Shown piece after piece: positions 12,300 to 24,636 of a DNA stretch of 64,000 bases. How positions within the stretch are numbered: position 1 is the first letter of the stretch; the number at the start of each line of letters is the position of its first letter. The DNA is taken from the NCBI RefSeq assembly GCF_002776525.5, contig NC_045439.1, positions 158,397,911 to 158,461,910 on the forward strand, given 5' to 3'. Position numbers and translations under genes: made by a program. Source of the DNA: Piliocolobus tephrosceles. Taxonomy: Eukaryota > Chordata > Mammalia > Primates > Cercopithecidae. The notes below the pieces were generated by a model that was given only the letters and a program-made list of their open reading frames with translations, was not told the origin of the DNA and ran no database searches.

Positions 12300-12720
12300 G
12301 ATATATGTGATACCTAATCCTTGCTGGCTTATGGTGCCTTTTTGTATACAGGTATGTTTAACTTTAATGTTGTCAAATTATTATAATAACTATTTTCTTA
12401 TGATTGTCTACTTTAGTATATCTGTCCCCATCCTGAGAACAAGAACATTATCCTTGTTCTTCCAAAGACATGCTTAATTTTGCTGTTCACTTTTAGGTTT
12501 TAATCTATCTGAAACATGTTTATAGATGGTGTCTGATAAAAATCTACATTTTTTCCTGAACAAACAGTGTTTGGATCATTTTATCCCATAATTTACCTCT
12601 TAATTGCTGATCTGCAATGCATTTCTTAGCACTTAAGGTTTGATTCTCTTTTGCCTACTAGCCGTGTCTATGCACTGCCACATTCTTTAATTTCCATAGA
12701 TTCTTAGTACGGTTTGATAG
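12300..12720 (-). mobile_element. Old L1 fragment, antisense
   Basis: Weak resemblance to the complement of L1 ORF2 ('gtgcctttttgtatac', 'ttttaatctatctgaa'). Orientation is consistent with the L1 sequence that continues after 13205. Confidence 0.45.
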
Positions 12721-12734
12721 TTTTAGTTGGTGAG

Positions 12735-13204
12735 TACCCACCCACTTTGGTTCCAGTGCATGATTTGCTAGAAGGACTCACAGGACACAGACATCTGTTA
12801 GACCCACAGCTATTGCTAATTCCAGTGAAAGGATCCAGATTAGAAGCAGCAAGGTAAAAGGTGCCCACAGCAGAGTCCAGCGCCAACGAGGAGGCATGGG
12901 CTTCTAGTTGTGCTCCACATGACTGACCTCAACCACTCAGTCTCCAGTCAGCTGTCCGCCACCCACAGAGGTCAAAGTGACACAATGTGACCCAAAGCCC
13001 AGGCACACATAAACAGGTGGTCACCATAAAGCATGTTGATAGCATGTGGTATGACCCAAAGCTTCAGGTTTACAAAGGCACTCATATCACACACAGTATT
13101 ACAAGGGCTCAGAGGTTTTATCTCCAGGAGCCTTTCAGGAATCGTCCTGAAGCCCTTTGGAATATGCAGGATTTGGGCAGCCCAGGCCTGCTGAGTTAAC
13201 ACTT
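12735..13204 (-). mobile_element. LTR-like insertion, family not named
   Basis: The stretch starts with 'gatttgctagaaggactcacagga', a phrase I associate with old ERV-type LTRs in reverse. It interrupts otherwise continuous antisense L1 and has higher GC. I see no flanking duplication and do not assign a family. The open frames at 12972-13202 show no domain. Confidence 0.4.
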
Positions 13205-13815
13205 TACTGCACAGTTCTTCTTTTCCAAAATTGTTTTATTTTTTTCTTGGCCCTATACACTTTCATATAAATTTTATATTTAACTTTTTTCAATGAAATA
13301 CCCTGCTGGCATTTATATTTGCATTGCATTTGATTTAATTATTAAACATTTTCATAATATTTAGGCCTCTGATACAAAAACTTTGCCTATCTACTCATTC
13401 AGTTTTAGTTTATTTTCTATGTTGAAAGACAATGCTACATTTACTTCTGCATAAAAGTTTTGCATACCTATGTTAGATTTAATTTTAGGTATATTGCTCT
13501 TTGTGAGTAAAGCATATACCTTATTTTTGTAATTGAGGATATTTGCATCTCTCTCCATAAATGAGCTTGGACTATAACGCTTTATTCTCACATATTTTTA
13601 TGTATTTATTTCTATTTCTTATTCTATTCTCTAGTACAGATGACGTAAGACTAGAAGTATCTGTACCTTGAATAGAATTTATTAGCAATACATCTTTGGT
13701 ACTTTGTCAAAGTTAATTTTCAAGAGTTGATGTAATTCATTTAATTCATATAGGACCATTAAAGTTTTCTATCTTCTGTAATTACTTCAGCTGGTATAAA
13801 TTTTTCTAGAAAACA
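13205..13815 (-). mobile_element. L1M ORF2 fragment, antisense
   Basis: Continues antisense L1 ORF2 ('cactttcatataaatttta', 'gataatgcatctc'-like and 'taggtatattgctctttgtg' phrases). It is diverged and non-coding. Confidence 0.6.
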
Positions 13816-13819
13816 GACA

Positions 13820-14228
13820 ACTGTAGTTTGCCATACTGTAGGTTGTCTAGTGGACCTGGAACTTCTGCCTGGCTCTCCCTGGCTCTTAGATCTCTTCATT
13901 TCTGGAAGAAGTCAGCCACCACCCTGAGAGGACACTCAAGCAGCCCTGGGGCAGGAGGCTGTGTCGGAAGGAATGGACTTCTCAGCACCCACTTCCCAGA
14001 AATGTGAGTTAGCTGCCTTGGAAGTGGGTTCTCCAGTTCAAGTCTTTACATGGCCGTCACCCCAGACATCTGCCTGAAGCCTCCTGAGAGCTCCCAAAAC
14101 AGAAACACATATTTGAGCTGCTCCTAAGTACATGAATCACTCACAAATGAGAGATAATCAGATTATTGTTTTTGAAATCACTAAGTAGTGGGGCGACCTG
14201 TTATGCAACAATATATTACTAATACAAA
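13820..14228 (+). mobile_element. MLT1-type solitary LTR (ERVL-MaLR)
   Basis: Typical MaLR LTR order: 'ctctccctggctctt', then 'gaagtgggttctccag', 'gcctcctgagagctcc', 'gagataat', and the end 'tatgcaacaatatattactaa'. It stands alone with no internal retroviral genes visible. It sits within antisense L1 sequence. Confidence 0.8.
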
Positions 14229-14229
14229 T

Positions 14230-14860
14230 GTTTTCTTACCATTACAAATAAAAATTATTTGACTAATGACTTATAAGGATTTTTAATATTAACACATAAT
14301 CTTTTTTGTTATTTTTTGTTTTGATTTCTAATTGCATTGCCTTATGATTGAAGAACAATTGGATAACGTCTGCACATCCTTATTGAAAATGTTCTCATAT
14401 TTATGGCACATGGCCCATTTTTATAAATGTTCCATGAGTGAATGAGAAGAATATGTGCATTCTAATTATTTGTTGCAGTTAAATATTGACACACGTGACA
14501 AATATGTGATCACTTTACTTACCAATTTCTTCTTGAAGTTCTGACTGTGCATAGTTGATATTATGTCATTAGGTTTAGACAAAAACTGTTGTCTGTTTCT
14601 GAGGAGTTGTACACTTGACCCTCATGTACTGGATGTGTTTGTTCCTAATGATACACTTTACTGTATGGTTTATTTTTCTGAATGCTAATAATACCACGGT
14701 GGCTTTCTTCTGGTTAGAAAATGCCTGCTTTATATTTTCCTTCCTTTTACATTAACATTTCTATTTCCCTGTCCCATGTACATGTTTACTCTCAACATTT
14801 TTTCTGTTATAAAATATTTCAATATGAATATCTATGTCTTTTTATTGGCATGTATTCATC
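14230..14860 (-). mobile_element. L1M ORF2 (5' part), antisense
   Basis: The complement of the endonuclease-side part of ORF2 is readable, e.g. 'gagaagaatatgtgcattct' and 'ggtggctttcttctggtta'. It resumes after a further insertion at 15216. Confidence 0.65.
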
Positions 14861-14869
14861 TCCTCTTCA

Positions 14870-15215
14870 TCCCATTTGTGGAGGAGAGATTCCCACACTA
14901 GGGTTATGGAAATGACTGGACACATGACACCCAACACCAGACAGATGAGTTCACACCAGCTCATTAGTCACAGGCACACACAGCCCAGGGGAGGATGGAA
15001 CCACATGATGTGGGACCACATGAGGGCTGCACTTGGGAACAGAGTGAACAAGCAGGAGCTGAGGGAGTCAGGCTTTGTAATAACAAGAGGGTGGAGTGAC
15101 CCTTGCTTCCTGGCTGTGCCACCCATGATAAGGAAGGTTGTCCAGTGGACCTGTCACCGGAGTAGGGTGGGTACGGGCATTATAGTTAGGTTATTCAAGG
15201 TCCTCCAGATTCTAG
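14870..15215. mobile_element. Unassigned LTR-like insert inside L1
   Basis: A GC-richer block with 'gtcacaggcacacacagccc', 'tttgtaataacaagaggg' and 'gataaggaaggttg' interrupts antisense L1. The style resembles an ERV-type LTR, but I cannot name the family or its orientation. The 177-residue frame over it is not supported as a gene. Confidence 0.35.
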
Positions 15216-15590
15216 GTACTAAGGTGGCACATAATATTAATTTTGTGCCTTATAAGACACATCTTTTGATTGTTTATATCTATTATTTTACCAATATATT
15301 TAGAGGTATTCCATTATTTTTATTATATGCTATGTATTATGCTCATTTTTCTGTTTTTGCTTTTTAGTATCTTACTGGAGAGCTATACATTTCTCTATGT
15401 TTGAAGATTCCCTTTCATATTTTAGATATAGTTAACTATACAGTTTTAATTCCACCAGTTAACCAGAATAATTCAAAGACCTTAGGATTCATGAATTCCA
15501 ATCAGTTGTCTTTCAACACCCATTATTTAAAATCTGGTATTTTAGCTTCACCAGGTTTTTTAAATCCGAAATTAATTATGCTGTAGTTAC
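15216..15590 (-). mobile_element. L1M fragment, antisense (continuation)
   Basis: AT-rich sequence with residual L1 ORF2 complement ('gcttttatatc'-like and 'tttctgtttttgctttttag'). Low similarity, called mainly because of its position next to 14230-14860. Confidence 0.4.
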
Positions 15591-15599
15591 GAGAACTAC

Positions 15600-16510
15600 C
15601 ATCATTTTCTATCTTTATCCTGCTAGATGGGTCCACTGGATCCTAGGTGGAGGGCCTGCCCTTCACAGCTGCCTTGTGTTTGCTTCCGCTAGATCCCTGT
15701 GGTGACACAGTGATGGCCACCCTGATATCCCTTCAGGAGTAAAGGGCTTATTGCCCCGAGACTGACAGTGCTGCCAGCAGAAGCCCTGGACAGACAGTCC
15801 TTTCAGGAGTAAGGACTTATTGCCCGCCCCATCTGACAGTGCAGTCAGGCGCCAGCCCCTTCCGACATGGCCCCACCACCCAACGTCATGACCCCTCCCA
15901 GAGCATCCCAAGACTGATTCACTTGGAGCACTAAGGGCCTCGCCTCTTGCCCTACTCCAGATAATTTTTAAGAGCCACGTAATCATCAGAACTCCCTGCA
16001 AGGCTGGCTGAGTCTTGCCATCTTCGTCGGCCCGGTCCCAGTCCTGCTTTCTACTCCTCACTTCCAGGCAGAGATTCCAAGCACATTCCCTCAACCCTCT
16101 CCTGCATGTCAGTCTCTATCTCAGAGCTTGCTTCCTACAACAATGTCCCAGTGGTATTACCATCCAGGAAAGAATTTCTATCAGTGTCTTACCTTGTCCA
16201 CTCCCAAGCCACAAGGACAGCATGAATTCACACATGAATACACTGGAGGCATCAACGTTTGCCTATAAATTCTTAGGGGAGACTTTACCACCTAGAACCT
16301 GTGATCAGTCAAACAGGCTCTCTGTTGTTTCTCTGAACCCACAGGAGGTGGGATGTGTCTCTAGTCTCTGGCTTACTGGGAGGGAGGGGTGGCGGCAGCA
16401 TACAGGACAGGTTTACTGTGGATCTAGCTCTAACTTCTACCCGATGCAGCCCACAGCACCACCTCCTACTATAAAAGGAGGCCATCAGTGAGGTCCACTC
16501 ATGTGCTTTA
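15600..16510. other. Unassigned GC-richer block with partial tandem repeat and TATA-like box
   Basis: Contains an approximately 70-base imperfect tandem duplication: both copies share 'ttcaggagtaa', 'cttattgcc' and 'ctgacagtg' (about 15725-15775 and 15795-15846). A TATAAAAGG string is at about 16470. Open frames of 143 aa (minus) and 158 aa (plus) overlap here with no recognisable domain. It could be an unrecognised LTR or an old unique sequence. Confidence 0.4.
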
Positions 16511-17935
16511 CAGTTCTGGTTTGCAGATTCCTCTTAAACTGTGGTCTTGGGACTTTGTTGGAATTTCAGCTCTCCATTTGAAACGATGCTTGCTGCAGTG
16601 TCCAGTACTTCTGAATGTTCTGCACTAGGGAGATATTCAATTATCTGGTCTGCCCTTTTGCTGGGAATGAACATCTTCTCATTATAAATGATACAAGCAT
16701 TGTTTCTGCATTTTTTTATGAGCTTGATTTGTGAGATTCATCCTTTCAGAGATCTATTCTTGCAGGAACTGGTATAATGAGGTTTCCAAACCTAAAATGC
16801 ATAGAACCTCGGGCTCTGCTGCTTGTGGAAACTCCTCTAGGTACAGACACAATTGTACAGACGGTGCAGTGCAGCTAATATTCTCATCTCAAAGAGATCC
16901 GTTTAGTTAAATGCATTATCTACTACAGAAACCAGGTCCTTGGGTTCATTTGATAAAGAAAGTCCCACTAGATTGCATATTTCCATCTTTTTTTTCTACC
17001 TCTATGACTCCAGAACCTGGCTCAGGGCCTGGAAATCATAAAGGCTTAACATAGTTATTTTGATGAATTCTTTTAAGAAGTGATTTTCCTCATTCTGTAC
17101 TTTCTTCCAAAGAGTGAAAAAGAAATAGACATTACTGAGTTTTCTGGAAGAAATCAAATATGTTAGATATGGTTTTTCTACCTTATAGAGGAGTACCGTT
17201 ACCATGGTTTCTGCAAACTTGAAACAGCACAGAAGTGGCTGCTCTCAGCCTAGCCAGGAGTTCCCCTGAACATTATCTGTGAGTAATGACCTTCAAGTTC
17301 ACATGAGTAACGCTTTTCAAATGGGCCCTAAAACATTCTTCTTTAACTTTAAAAAGACTTGGAAGTAATGTTTCTCTGAGTTACTGCACTGCACAATGAA
17401 TGTCTTTCTCTGCCAGTGAAGCTGTCTTTGCACTAAATAACTTTGTTTTTTGCACCAAAAATAAATGTGTTCCACTAAGAATTATATTGGAGTACATGTA
17501 AATGTCTAGCTTAAAAAGAAATGGTTCACTTTAAGGTAAAAGCTCATAGTTTAAAAATCACACTTCCACCTTCTTGTAAGGAGTAATGCCGCATCCTTTC
17601 CAACTGTACTTTGATGAAGAAGATTAGCAGATGAATGGATACAACTCTTCAAGCTGAAAGAATCCTTAGAGGTCATTAAAGGGAACTCCTTACCTAAGAC
17701 GAGTATTGACATTACAATAGATGAGAAAGAATGGGCTTGGGAGGAATCAGACATGGGTTCCTTGAAACCAGAGCCACCCCACCCCTTCTTGCCTTTCTCT
17801 GTGCTCTGCTCAAGATTACCATCAGTAATTCCCTCTTTCCTTTCTTCCATCAAGACAAACCTGATCTGTCCTGTGCTGCACTTTCTCAGTTTTTACCAGG
17901 TGACAGAGTGCTTCATGCTAAGTTGTTAATAGTTT
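16511..17935. other. Intergenic, one possible L2 scrap
   Basis: Nothing coding is supported. The segment 16985-17070 ('cctggctcagggcctgg' followed by an ATAAAGG/GATGAATTC end) resembles an L2 tail in sense orientation. The rest is unassigned. Confidence 0.45.
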
Positions 17936-18232
17936 TTTGTTTTTTTTAGATGGAGTTTCACTCTTGTCTCCCAGGCTGGAGTGCAACAGCACAATCTTAA
18001 CTCACTGCAACCTCCGCCTCCTGGGTTCAAACGATTATCCTGCCTCGGCCTCCCCAGTAGCTGGGATTACAGGTGCACACCACCACAACCGGCTAATTTT
18101 TGTATTTTTTAGTACAGCCAGGATTTCATGATGTTGGCCAGGCTGGTTTTAAACTCCTGACCTCAGGTGATCCACCTGCCTCAGCCTCCAATGGTGCTGG
18201 GATTACAGGCATTAGCCACCATGCCCAGCCAG
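17936..18232 (-). mobile_element. Alu, antisense
   Basis: Full-length antisense Alu between a T-run and the head sequence complement 'gccaccatgcccagcc'. Confidence 0.94.
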
Positions 18233-18844
18233 TCATTAATAGTTAATAATACCTTGATCTCATACCACTTTCCTGCAGAATGTTCAAGTGAAACATTAAC
18301 TTTATTTCTAATTTAAAATAGAGATCTCTGGGGCTTATGGACGTTATTTTATAGGGCTGAATCCAATAATTTGGTTTGATCCTCTTTTTAATGCTCCCAA
18401 AGTCAGAATGCCTGTATTCTACCTGTGAGGCTAGTCCCGACGTGGCCTCCAGAAGGACTACTCCAGAAAGGTTTTCCTTCATATCATTTGCCAGTTATCT
18501 GAATCCCTCTGTCTTGGGATGGAGATTGAGCACACAGTCAATATGCATTAAACACAGATGACCTAAGTGAGCATTTAAAAGCTCCTCTTGGTAACTTTAG
18601 TAATGCTGGGAGTAATGTCAATTATTTTTAAATTATAAAATCATAAAATTACTCTGAATGTGCCACATTGACTTGCTTTTCACTACGACATTCTAGAAAG
18701 CAGCCTGGATCAAGGCTTTTTCTTTTGCAGAATCTATCAAATTTCAGGACGGAGAGACAAGAGGGACCCGAGCACAAACTGGGGTAGACAGTGTCTCTGA
18801 TCGGTCCTGGTGATTCCTGCCTTCTGCTAGGCAAGCCCTCCCCT
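18233..18844. other. Intergenic, nothing assigned
   Basis: No gene or named repeat recognised. Short open frames only. Confidence 0.6.
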
Positions 18845-19335
18845 GAGTTCCAGTTGGACTTAGTGACTCACTTCTAACATACAGAACACAGCAGATGTCA
18901 CTTCTGAGATTAAGTTACAAAAAGGCAGTGTCTTTTGCCTTGAGCACTCTCTCTTGCTCTCTGCTCAGTCTGAGGGAAACCAGCTGCTATGCTGTGAGCT
19001 TCCTAATGGAGAGACTCACAGAGTAAAGAATTGAGGGTGGCCTCAGCTAATAACCAGCGAGGAACTGAGCCCTCTGCCCAATCACCTGAAAGGGACTGAA
19101 TCCTGCCAACTCTACAGGAGTAAGTCTGAGTGGCTCCTTCCTCAATTAAACCTTTAGACAAGATTATAGTCTGAGCTGACACCTGGGTGGTCACCTTGTA
19201 AGAGATTCAGAGCTGAAGATGCATCTAAGCCATATCCAGTTTCCTGGCACACAGAAATTGTGAACGAATGGCGGTTTTAAGCCTACATGTTTTGGGATGA
19301 TTTGTTGTGCAACAGTTGATACCTAACACACAAGG
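18845..19335 (+). mobile_element. MLT1-type solitary LTR (ERVL-MaLR)
   Basis: LTR order is clear: 'cttctaacatacagaacac', 'cacttctgagattaagtta', 'ctctctcttgctctctgctc', 'ggaaaccagctgctatg', and the end 'ggatgatttgttgtgcaacagttgatacctaac' (read in parts). No internal retroviral genes. Second MLT1-type LTR in the window in the same orientation. Confidence 0.8.
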
Positions 19336-22300
19336 TAAAATATAGAGAACTATTCTGATTTAATCTTTTATTCTGAAACTAAGAGCAAGAGGAAACCAGT
19401 TCTGGTTAATAAAAAAGTTAAGAACTGATGTGGCCAGTTAGCAATCTTTTTGTATTTCTTTAAAATATCGCATGTCTTAAGTATTGCATGTGCTTATCTT
19501 AATATAAGGCAAAATACGTTTACAATTGTGTTTTAGAATTCAGGCTTCATAGCCAACACCCAAGCACCATGGTCAATGATTGCTTTGGACTCTAAATGAA
19601 AAACCTTTGAATGTTGAGCTTGCAAATGCAGCATTATAAGATATCAACTGTGGCAGGCATCAGAATTCTCCTGTCTCTAACTTAAAATTGGGGGCTCAGC
19701 ATAGCTCCCCCCATTTTCTTTTTATACTTTTAATCAGATACAATCATCAATATTTTTCTAAACAATTATTTGAATTTGCTCTGCTTAGCAATACCTATTA
19801 CTAGACCCTCATCACCTGAACTCAAGTAAAAAAAAAAAAAAAAAGAGATAGAAAGATATCTTATGAGCACCTGTAAAGTATGAGGTCCCATACCTGATAT
19901 TTATACAGGCAAAGATGGAGTGGTCTAGTGTCTATGCTCAGGTAAGTGGCTGCAAATTAGGGATAAGTAAACACTACACAATGCATCTAATACAAGGCAG
20001 AAGATGTCCAATGCCACAGAAACATACCAGGGAAGTGGCATGAGGTTTCAAACCAGAGACTTCAGAGCTAGTTGAGAAGATCAGAGAGGAAATGTGAAGG
20101 GTCTCACACCCAGCAGCTGGCTGCCTTGTCAGCTCCATGCAGGGATGGATTACTCTACAGGTGCATGAGAAAGGGGCCCAGCTTCTCAGGGAGCATCTCT
20201 TCTGAGGCCACGTCTTCTTTTCTGTTGACACCCATCACAGTGAGTGGGCCTCAGGTCCACCTTTTACCTGCCTGCCCGAACTCCTCATTGGGTACGAGGT
20301 TCCGTTTCCCCAGTACTCTGGGACCTGGTCCCCTGTCATTCCCCACATGCAGTGTTGTGCTTGGTCATGGAGGGAACAGGTAGGCCACACTTCCCAAGCC
20401 AGCCCCATCTGGTTTCCCAGTCCTGAGTTCTCTGCTTACTTTGGAAGGCAGCTCAGATGGAGTCGACGTTTGTGATGCGCCTTGAAGCACGAGGAATGGG
20501 GTGGATGGCAGTGTAGAGGGAGATGCTTAGCCACACTGGAGTGAAAAACACCAGGCACACAGCTTAGAGCTGTAGGTATGTAAATACTGTACCCTCTTCT
20601 TTGTGTTCAAACTAGGAAGCTTCCAGGATCAAATATCATGGTTTACAGAATTGTCCTTGCAATCGAAGGTTTTCTGTAATGGACAGTGTTTGTTTCTAGG
20701 AGAAGGTCTAAAGGAATTTGCCTCTATGGCTGGTTTTATCCTCTGTAATTTAGGGGACACAAAAGGGGTACTTAAAAATGTATGCTTTCAGTCAATTTTA
20801 TTTAAAATATCTACATAACTTTGGTATGCTGGGAGGCAAACAGGGGGTCTAACTGCACTTTATAAAGTATGGGATGGCAGAAGATGAAAAAAATACCTGC
20901 AGTTATCCTCTTAGACGCTAATTGAATTCACTCTTTTGCAATATAGGTCATTACAGTAACAGCAGGGGCTGTGGAATTATGAGAGTGGAGAAGATATAAT
21001 TTTGAGATCCTTAAATTCATGGTGAATAGAGTTTTCTTTCAGTCATACTTGGAGAGGAGTATATTTGACACCCAAGAAAAATTTGGAATATCATTAAGTC
21101 AATACATTCTGCGAAGACCAAAATTTTTTTCTCTATTATCGTGGAGTCTTAGGACAAAAAGGTATTGTGAGAAGCCAGAGGATGTAATAGATTTTGGGAG
21201 CAGTGTGAATAATTGTGCTGTATTGGGAAAGAGTAGAGTAGGGTGATGATTGGAATTTAAAGATCTATTGAAGGAAAAAAAGACATCACAGGGTTATCAG
21301 TTGAATAGAACTGATCCAAATATCAGAAAAAAATGATCGGACATGGTGCCCAGTACAGAATGAGTGAAAAGAGGATGAAGATAAGTTATTAGGAGGCGAT
21401 TGTAACAGCTCAGGCCAAAAGAATGAACACGTATTACTGTGCCTGCCTTAGTCCAAAGACAAGCAATGATCTCTAAGACCATTTAGTGTGCTAAATTGAG
21501 AAGCCAGTAAGAGACCATTTTGAACCATTACTAAGTTATTTGAACTTTCGATGAGAAAAGCATGCAATTCCCTTACTCAGGTTATGTTGGGATTTGAAAT
21601 GAAGTATTTCTAGCTTCCCCATAATCAATTTCAATTTGAGGCAATGGGAATTCAATGAGGGTCATTAATCCTGCTGAGAATAAAGCAGACACAGTCCACA
21701 GAGTTTCAGGCTGCTTTTCTGATTGTGGGTAGACTCAGCCATTGTGCATAGGCCATGGCCTAGCCAGCTGCACAGGAGTTCCATGGAGGCCCAAAGGCAA
21801 AGTAAGAAATAAGGTATCAAAACAATTAGGATCGTGTCTTTGTTCCAGCCACTGGTCCTCAGCCCCGTGGGGCATGGTTGTCCGTCTCCCCTGACCAAAG
21901 CACATGTGCACTGCCAGCCTCTGCTTCAGGGACCTTCTGCCCTGGTGAGCTCTCACTCTCTGGGCTACTGAGAAGCTCAGTCTGCAACCATCATTTACCT
22001 GTGTTCAGTTGTGATTGTTTTGCTGGATGAAATGTTTGGACATTGATATAACCTCAGCAAACACTAAGGCATAATTTGTTCATATCATGTCCTCCTTAGA
22101 ATCATCAGAGAACTGTGAGATCTCAGAGTTAGACATCTATGCTCCTCTGGGTCTTAAAAACCCTTTGAATTTTATGAACAGTGGTATTTCCCACTTACAC
22201 TAACTGCTAGGAAGCTCTGGATCTGTGTTCTCAGCTCTAACAAAGTGTCCAGAACCTGCGTGGATGTTTTATTGTTTCTGTACTAATTCGCCTTTTTCTG

Positions 22301-22599
22301 GCTTTCTTTTCCTATCCTTTTTTTTTTTTTTTTTTTTTTGCCCTTTTCCCACGATTTCTCTGACTTAATTTTTTTTTCTGAATTTCAAGTCCTTGTTGAA
22401 AAAAAACTGGTGATACAAAATTATGTTTACAGAAAAAAGTAGCCCTTCAGCTTATTGTTATCCTTTTATATTGATGAGCACCAAAATCTCTTTTTCTTTA
22501 AATCAATACACATGAGGCTTTTTTACTTAACAAGTTATTTCCTAATTTGAGACATCCTTTCTCACATATGATCATCTTTTGCAAGTTAAATCACCTACA
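19336..22599. other. Intergenic, mostly unassigned
   Basis: Contains an A-run at about 19829-19845 and a T-run at 22319-22339. Blocks at 20070-20560 and 21660-21960 are GC-richer than their surroundings, but I recognise no gene or repeat family in them. The open frames (up to 103 aa at 20072-20383) lack known motifs. Confidence 0.55.
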
Positions 22600-22600
22600 C

Positions 22601-23350
22601 TTATTTGTCAGCTTTGAGAAATCTCCTCCAACTACAGTATTTCCACGATGAAATGCACATTTTCATGAACCACCCATCTTTTACAAATATGCTGTGATCT
22701 GCAGCCATAAAATGGCCATCCGCAGTTACTGCTTTGCCACCGAGCCCGTCTGCACCAGCACCTCCCCTGACCATCTGTTGTCCAAACTCATGCATCCTGC
22801 AAAGGCATTTGTTCACTGGCATTGCTTCCTGTCAGCCTCCAGTCTTCTCTCCTTCTATCTAGTCACAACCTTCTCATGAGTTTTAGTGCCAGGACAACTG
22901 TAGAACCGTGATCTGATTCCAGGCCCAAAATGTCATGGGAAGCTTGAGACCCCTGACTGCCACTCTTATGGAAGCCCCATTGGCCACGGTGGCATCTTGT
23001 ATTTGTGGACCACAGGGTATAGAGATTAAACCATCTCTGTAGTGCTTAGCACCCTTTTGTGAATAGAAAAGAGAACCCCAGAGACTGGAGGGAGAATCCA
23101 GCCCAGATTGAGGGATGGCCAATCCTAAACCAGCCTCCCTGCAGCTTCTGGACACAGACACTTCTCCATAAGCATCTTTGGCAAAAGGCATTTCAGGATC
23201 AATTTTCTTCACATACGCATGGAATTCGTTTGAAAAGAGCCACATCCTGTTTACTCGCAATGCAGCTAAAAAGGAGCCACGCGCAAAGAAAGAGTGGAAT
23301 ATAGTGAAAACATCATGGGATCGGATATCAGCGACCCTGGATCCTACCAC
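22601..23350 (-). other. Two consecutive minus-strand open frames, unknown
   Basis: A 155-codon frame (23350-22883) is followed, in the same direction, by a 73-codon frame (22822-22601). Frames of this length are longer than expected in this AT-rich neighbourhood. I do not recognise a domain or a family. There is no clear promoter, splice site or poly-A signal that makes it a gene. It may be a decayed transposon or retroposed coding sequence, or chance in a GC-richer block. Confidence 0.3.
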
Positions 23351-23774
23351 GGCAGAGTCGGAGCTGGGGTGTTGGTTTCACCGTGTGAAAATATGGCTAA
23401 TAAGGTGTTCCTTATTTTTTAAAAATGCAAGGGGATAATGTATATAAAAGAATCATAAAATGTTTGGTTTCATATTTTGTGATGCTTATTTACATACTTA
23501 TTATTCCAAACAAGAGGTTATACTTTAAAATCTGGACAGTTATTTCCAGTCTGGTTTCTCCAAACCTATTACTTTTACGGAGAGAAGAAAATAGGAACCT
23601 ATCTTATCTGTCAAGATTGCAAATTAAATCAGTACTTGATGCCCTCAGTAGCAGATTTAATTGCCCATATAAAAAGTGAAGGTTAAGATTTGACAATAAA
23701 TGTAAATGTAAACAAGGTCATCCTGAAACATCACAGCATTCTGGCACATTTATTACCTGTAATGATTATTTTGT

Positions 23775-24636
23775 TTCCGTGATAGTTAATTTTACATGTC
23801 AAATTGGCTAGGCCAACCTACTCAACTATTTGGTCAAACACCAGTCTGGAAATTGCTACGAAGGTATTTTTTAGATGAGCCAAACCTCTAAGTCAGTAGA
23901 CTTTCAGTAGGGCAGATTGCTTTCCATGTGTGTGGGGGCGTCATCTAGTCAGTAAAGGCCTTCCCGAGAAAACAGATTGGAATTTCCTGGGAAAGGGAGA
24001 ATTCTGCCTCCAGACTGTCTTCAGAGTCTAGGTGCAACTCTTTCCGGGGTGTCCAGGCTTCTGGCCCACCCTGCAGATTTTGGATTTGCCAGACTTTATG
24101 ATTAAATGAACAAATTATTATATAAATTATGAACATAATTCTTTTTTTTTTTTTTTTTTTTTTTGAGACGGAGTCTCGCTCTCACCCAGGCTGGAGTGCA
24201 GTGGTGCGATCTCGGCTCACTGCAAGCTCCGCCTCCTGGGTTCACGCCATTCTCCTGCCTCAGCCTCCCGAGTAGCTGGGACCACAGGTGCCTGCCACCA
24301 TGCCTGACTAATTTTTTTGTATTTTTAGTAGAGATGGGGTTTCACCGTGTTAGCCAGGATGGTCTCGATCTCCTGACCTTGTGATCTGCCCACCTTGGCC
24401 TCCCAAAGTGCTGGGATTACAGGTGTGAGCCACTGTGCCCGGTCGAACATAATTCTTTATATGAATCTCTCTTTATCTCTGTCTCCTGCTCTCCTCTCTC
24501 TCTATAAATAATATAGACATGCAGTTGTCCATATACATATATATACACATATATACATTCTGTGAACATATATACACACACACACACACGTACACATCTT
24601 ATTGGGTCTATTTCTCTGTAAAACTCTGACTAATAG
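23775..24636 (+). mobile_element. Old LTR-like interspersed repeat split by an Alu
   Basis: Begins 'gtgatagttaattttacatgtcaa', continues 'tttggtcaaacaccagtctgg' (in part) and ends 'tctgtaaaactctgactaatag'. This is the start and end pattern of a common mammalian LTR-type repeat whose family I cannot name. An Alu sits within its 3' half. A short AC run is at 24573-24588. Confidence 0.6.
24145..24444 (-). mobile_element. AluY/S-like, antisense
   Basis: Near-consensus antisense Alu with a 14-base target site duplication gaacataattcttt at 24131-24144 and 24445-24458. Confidence 0.96.

Noticed and set aside
13820..14228. Intact endogenous retrovirus around the MaLR LTRs
   Set aside because: All MaLR-type LTRs here stand alone; no gag, pol or env-like frames lie beside them and no matching LTR pair encloses an internal region.
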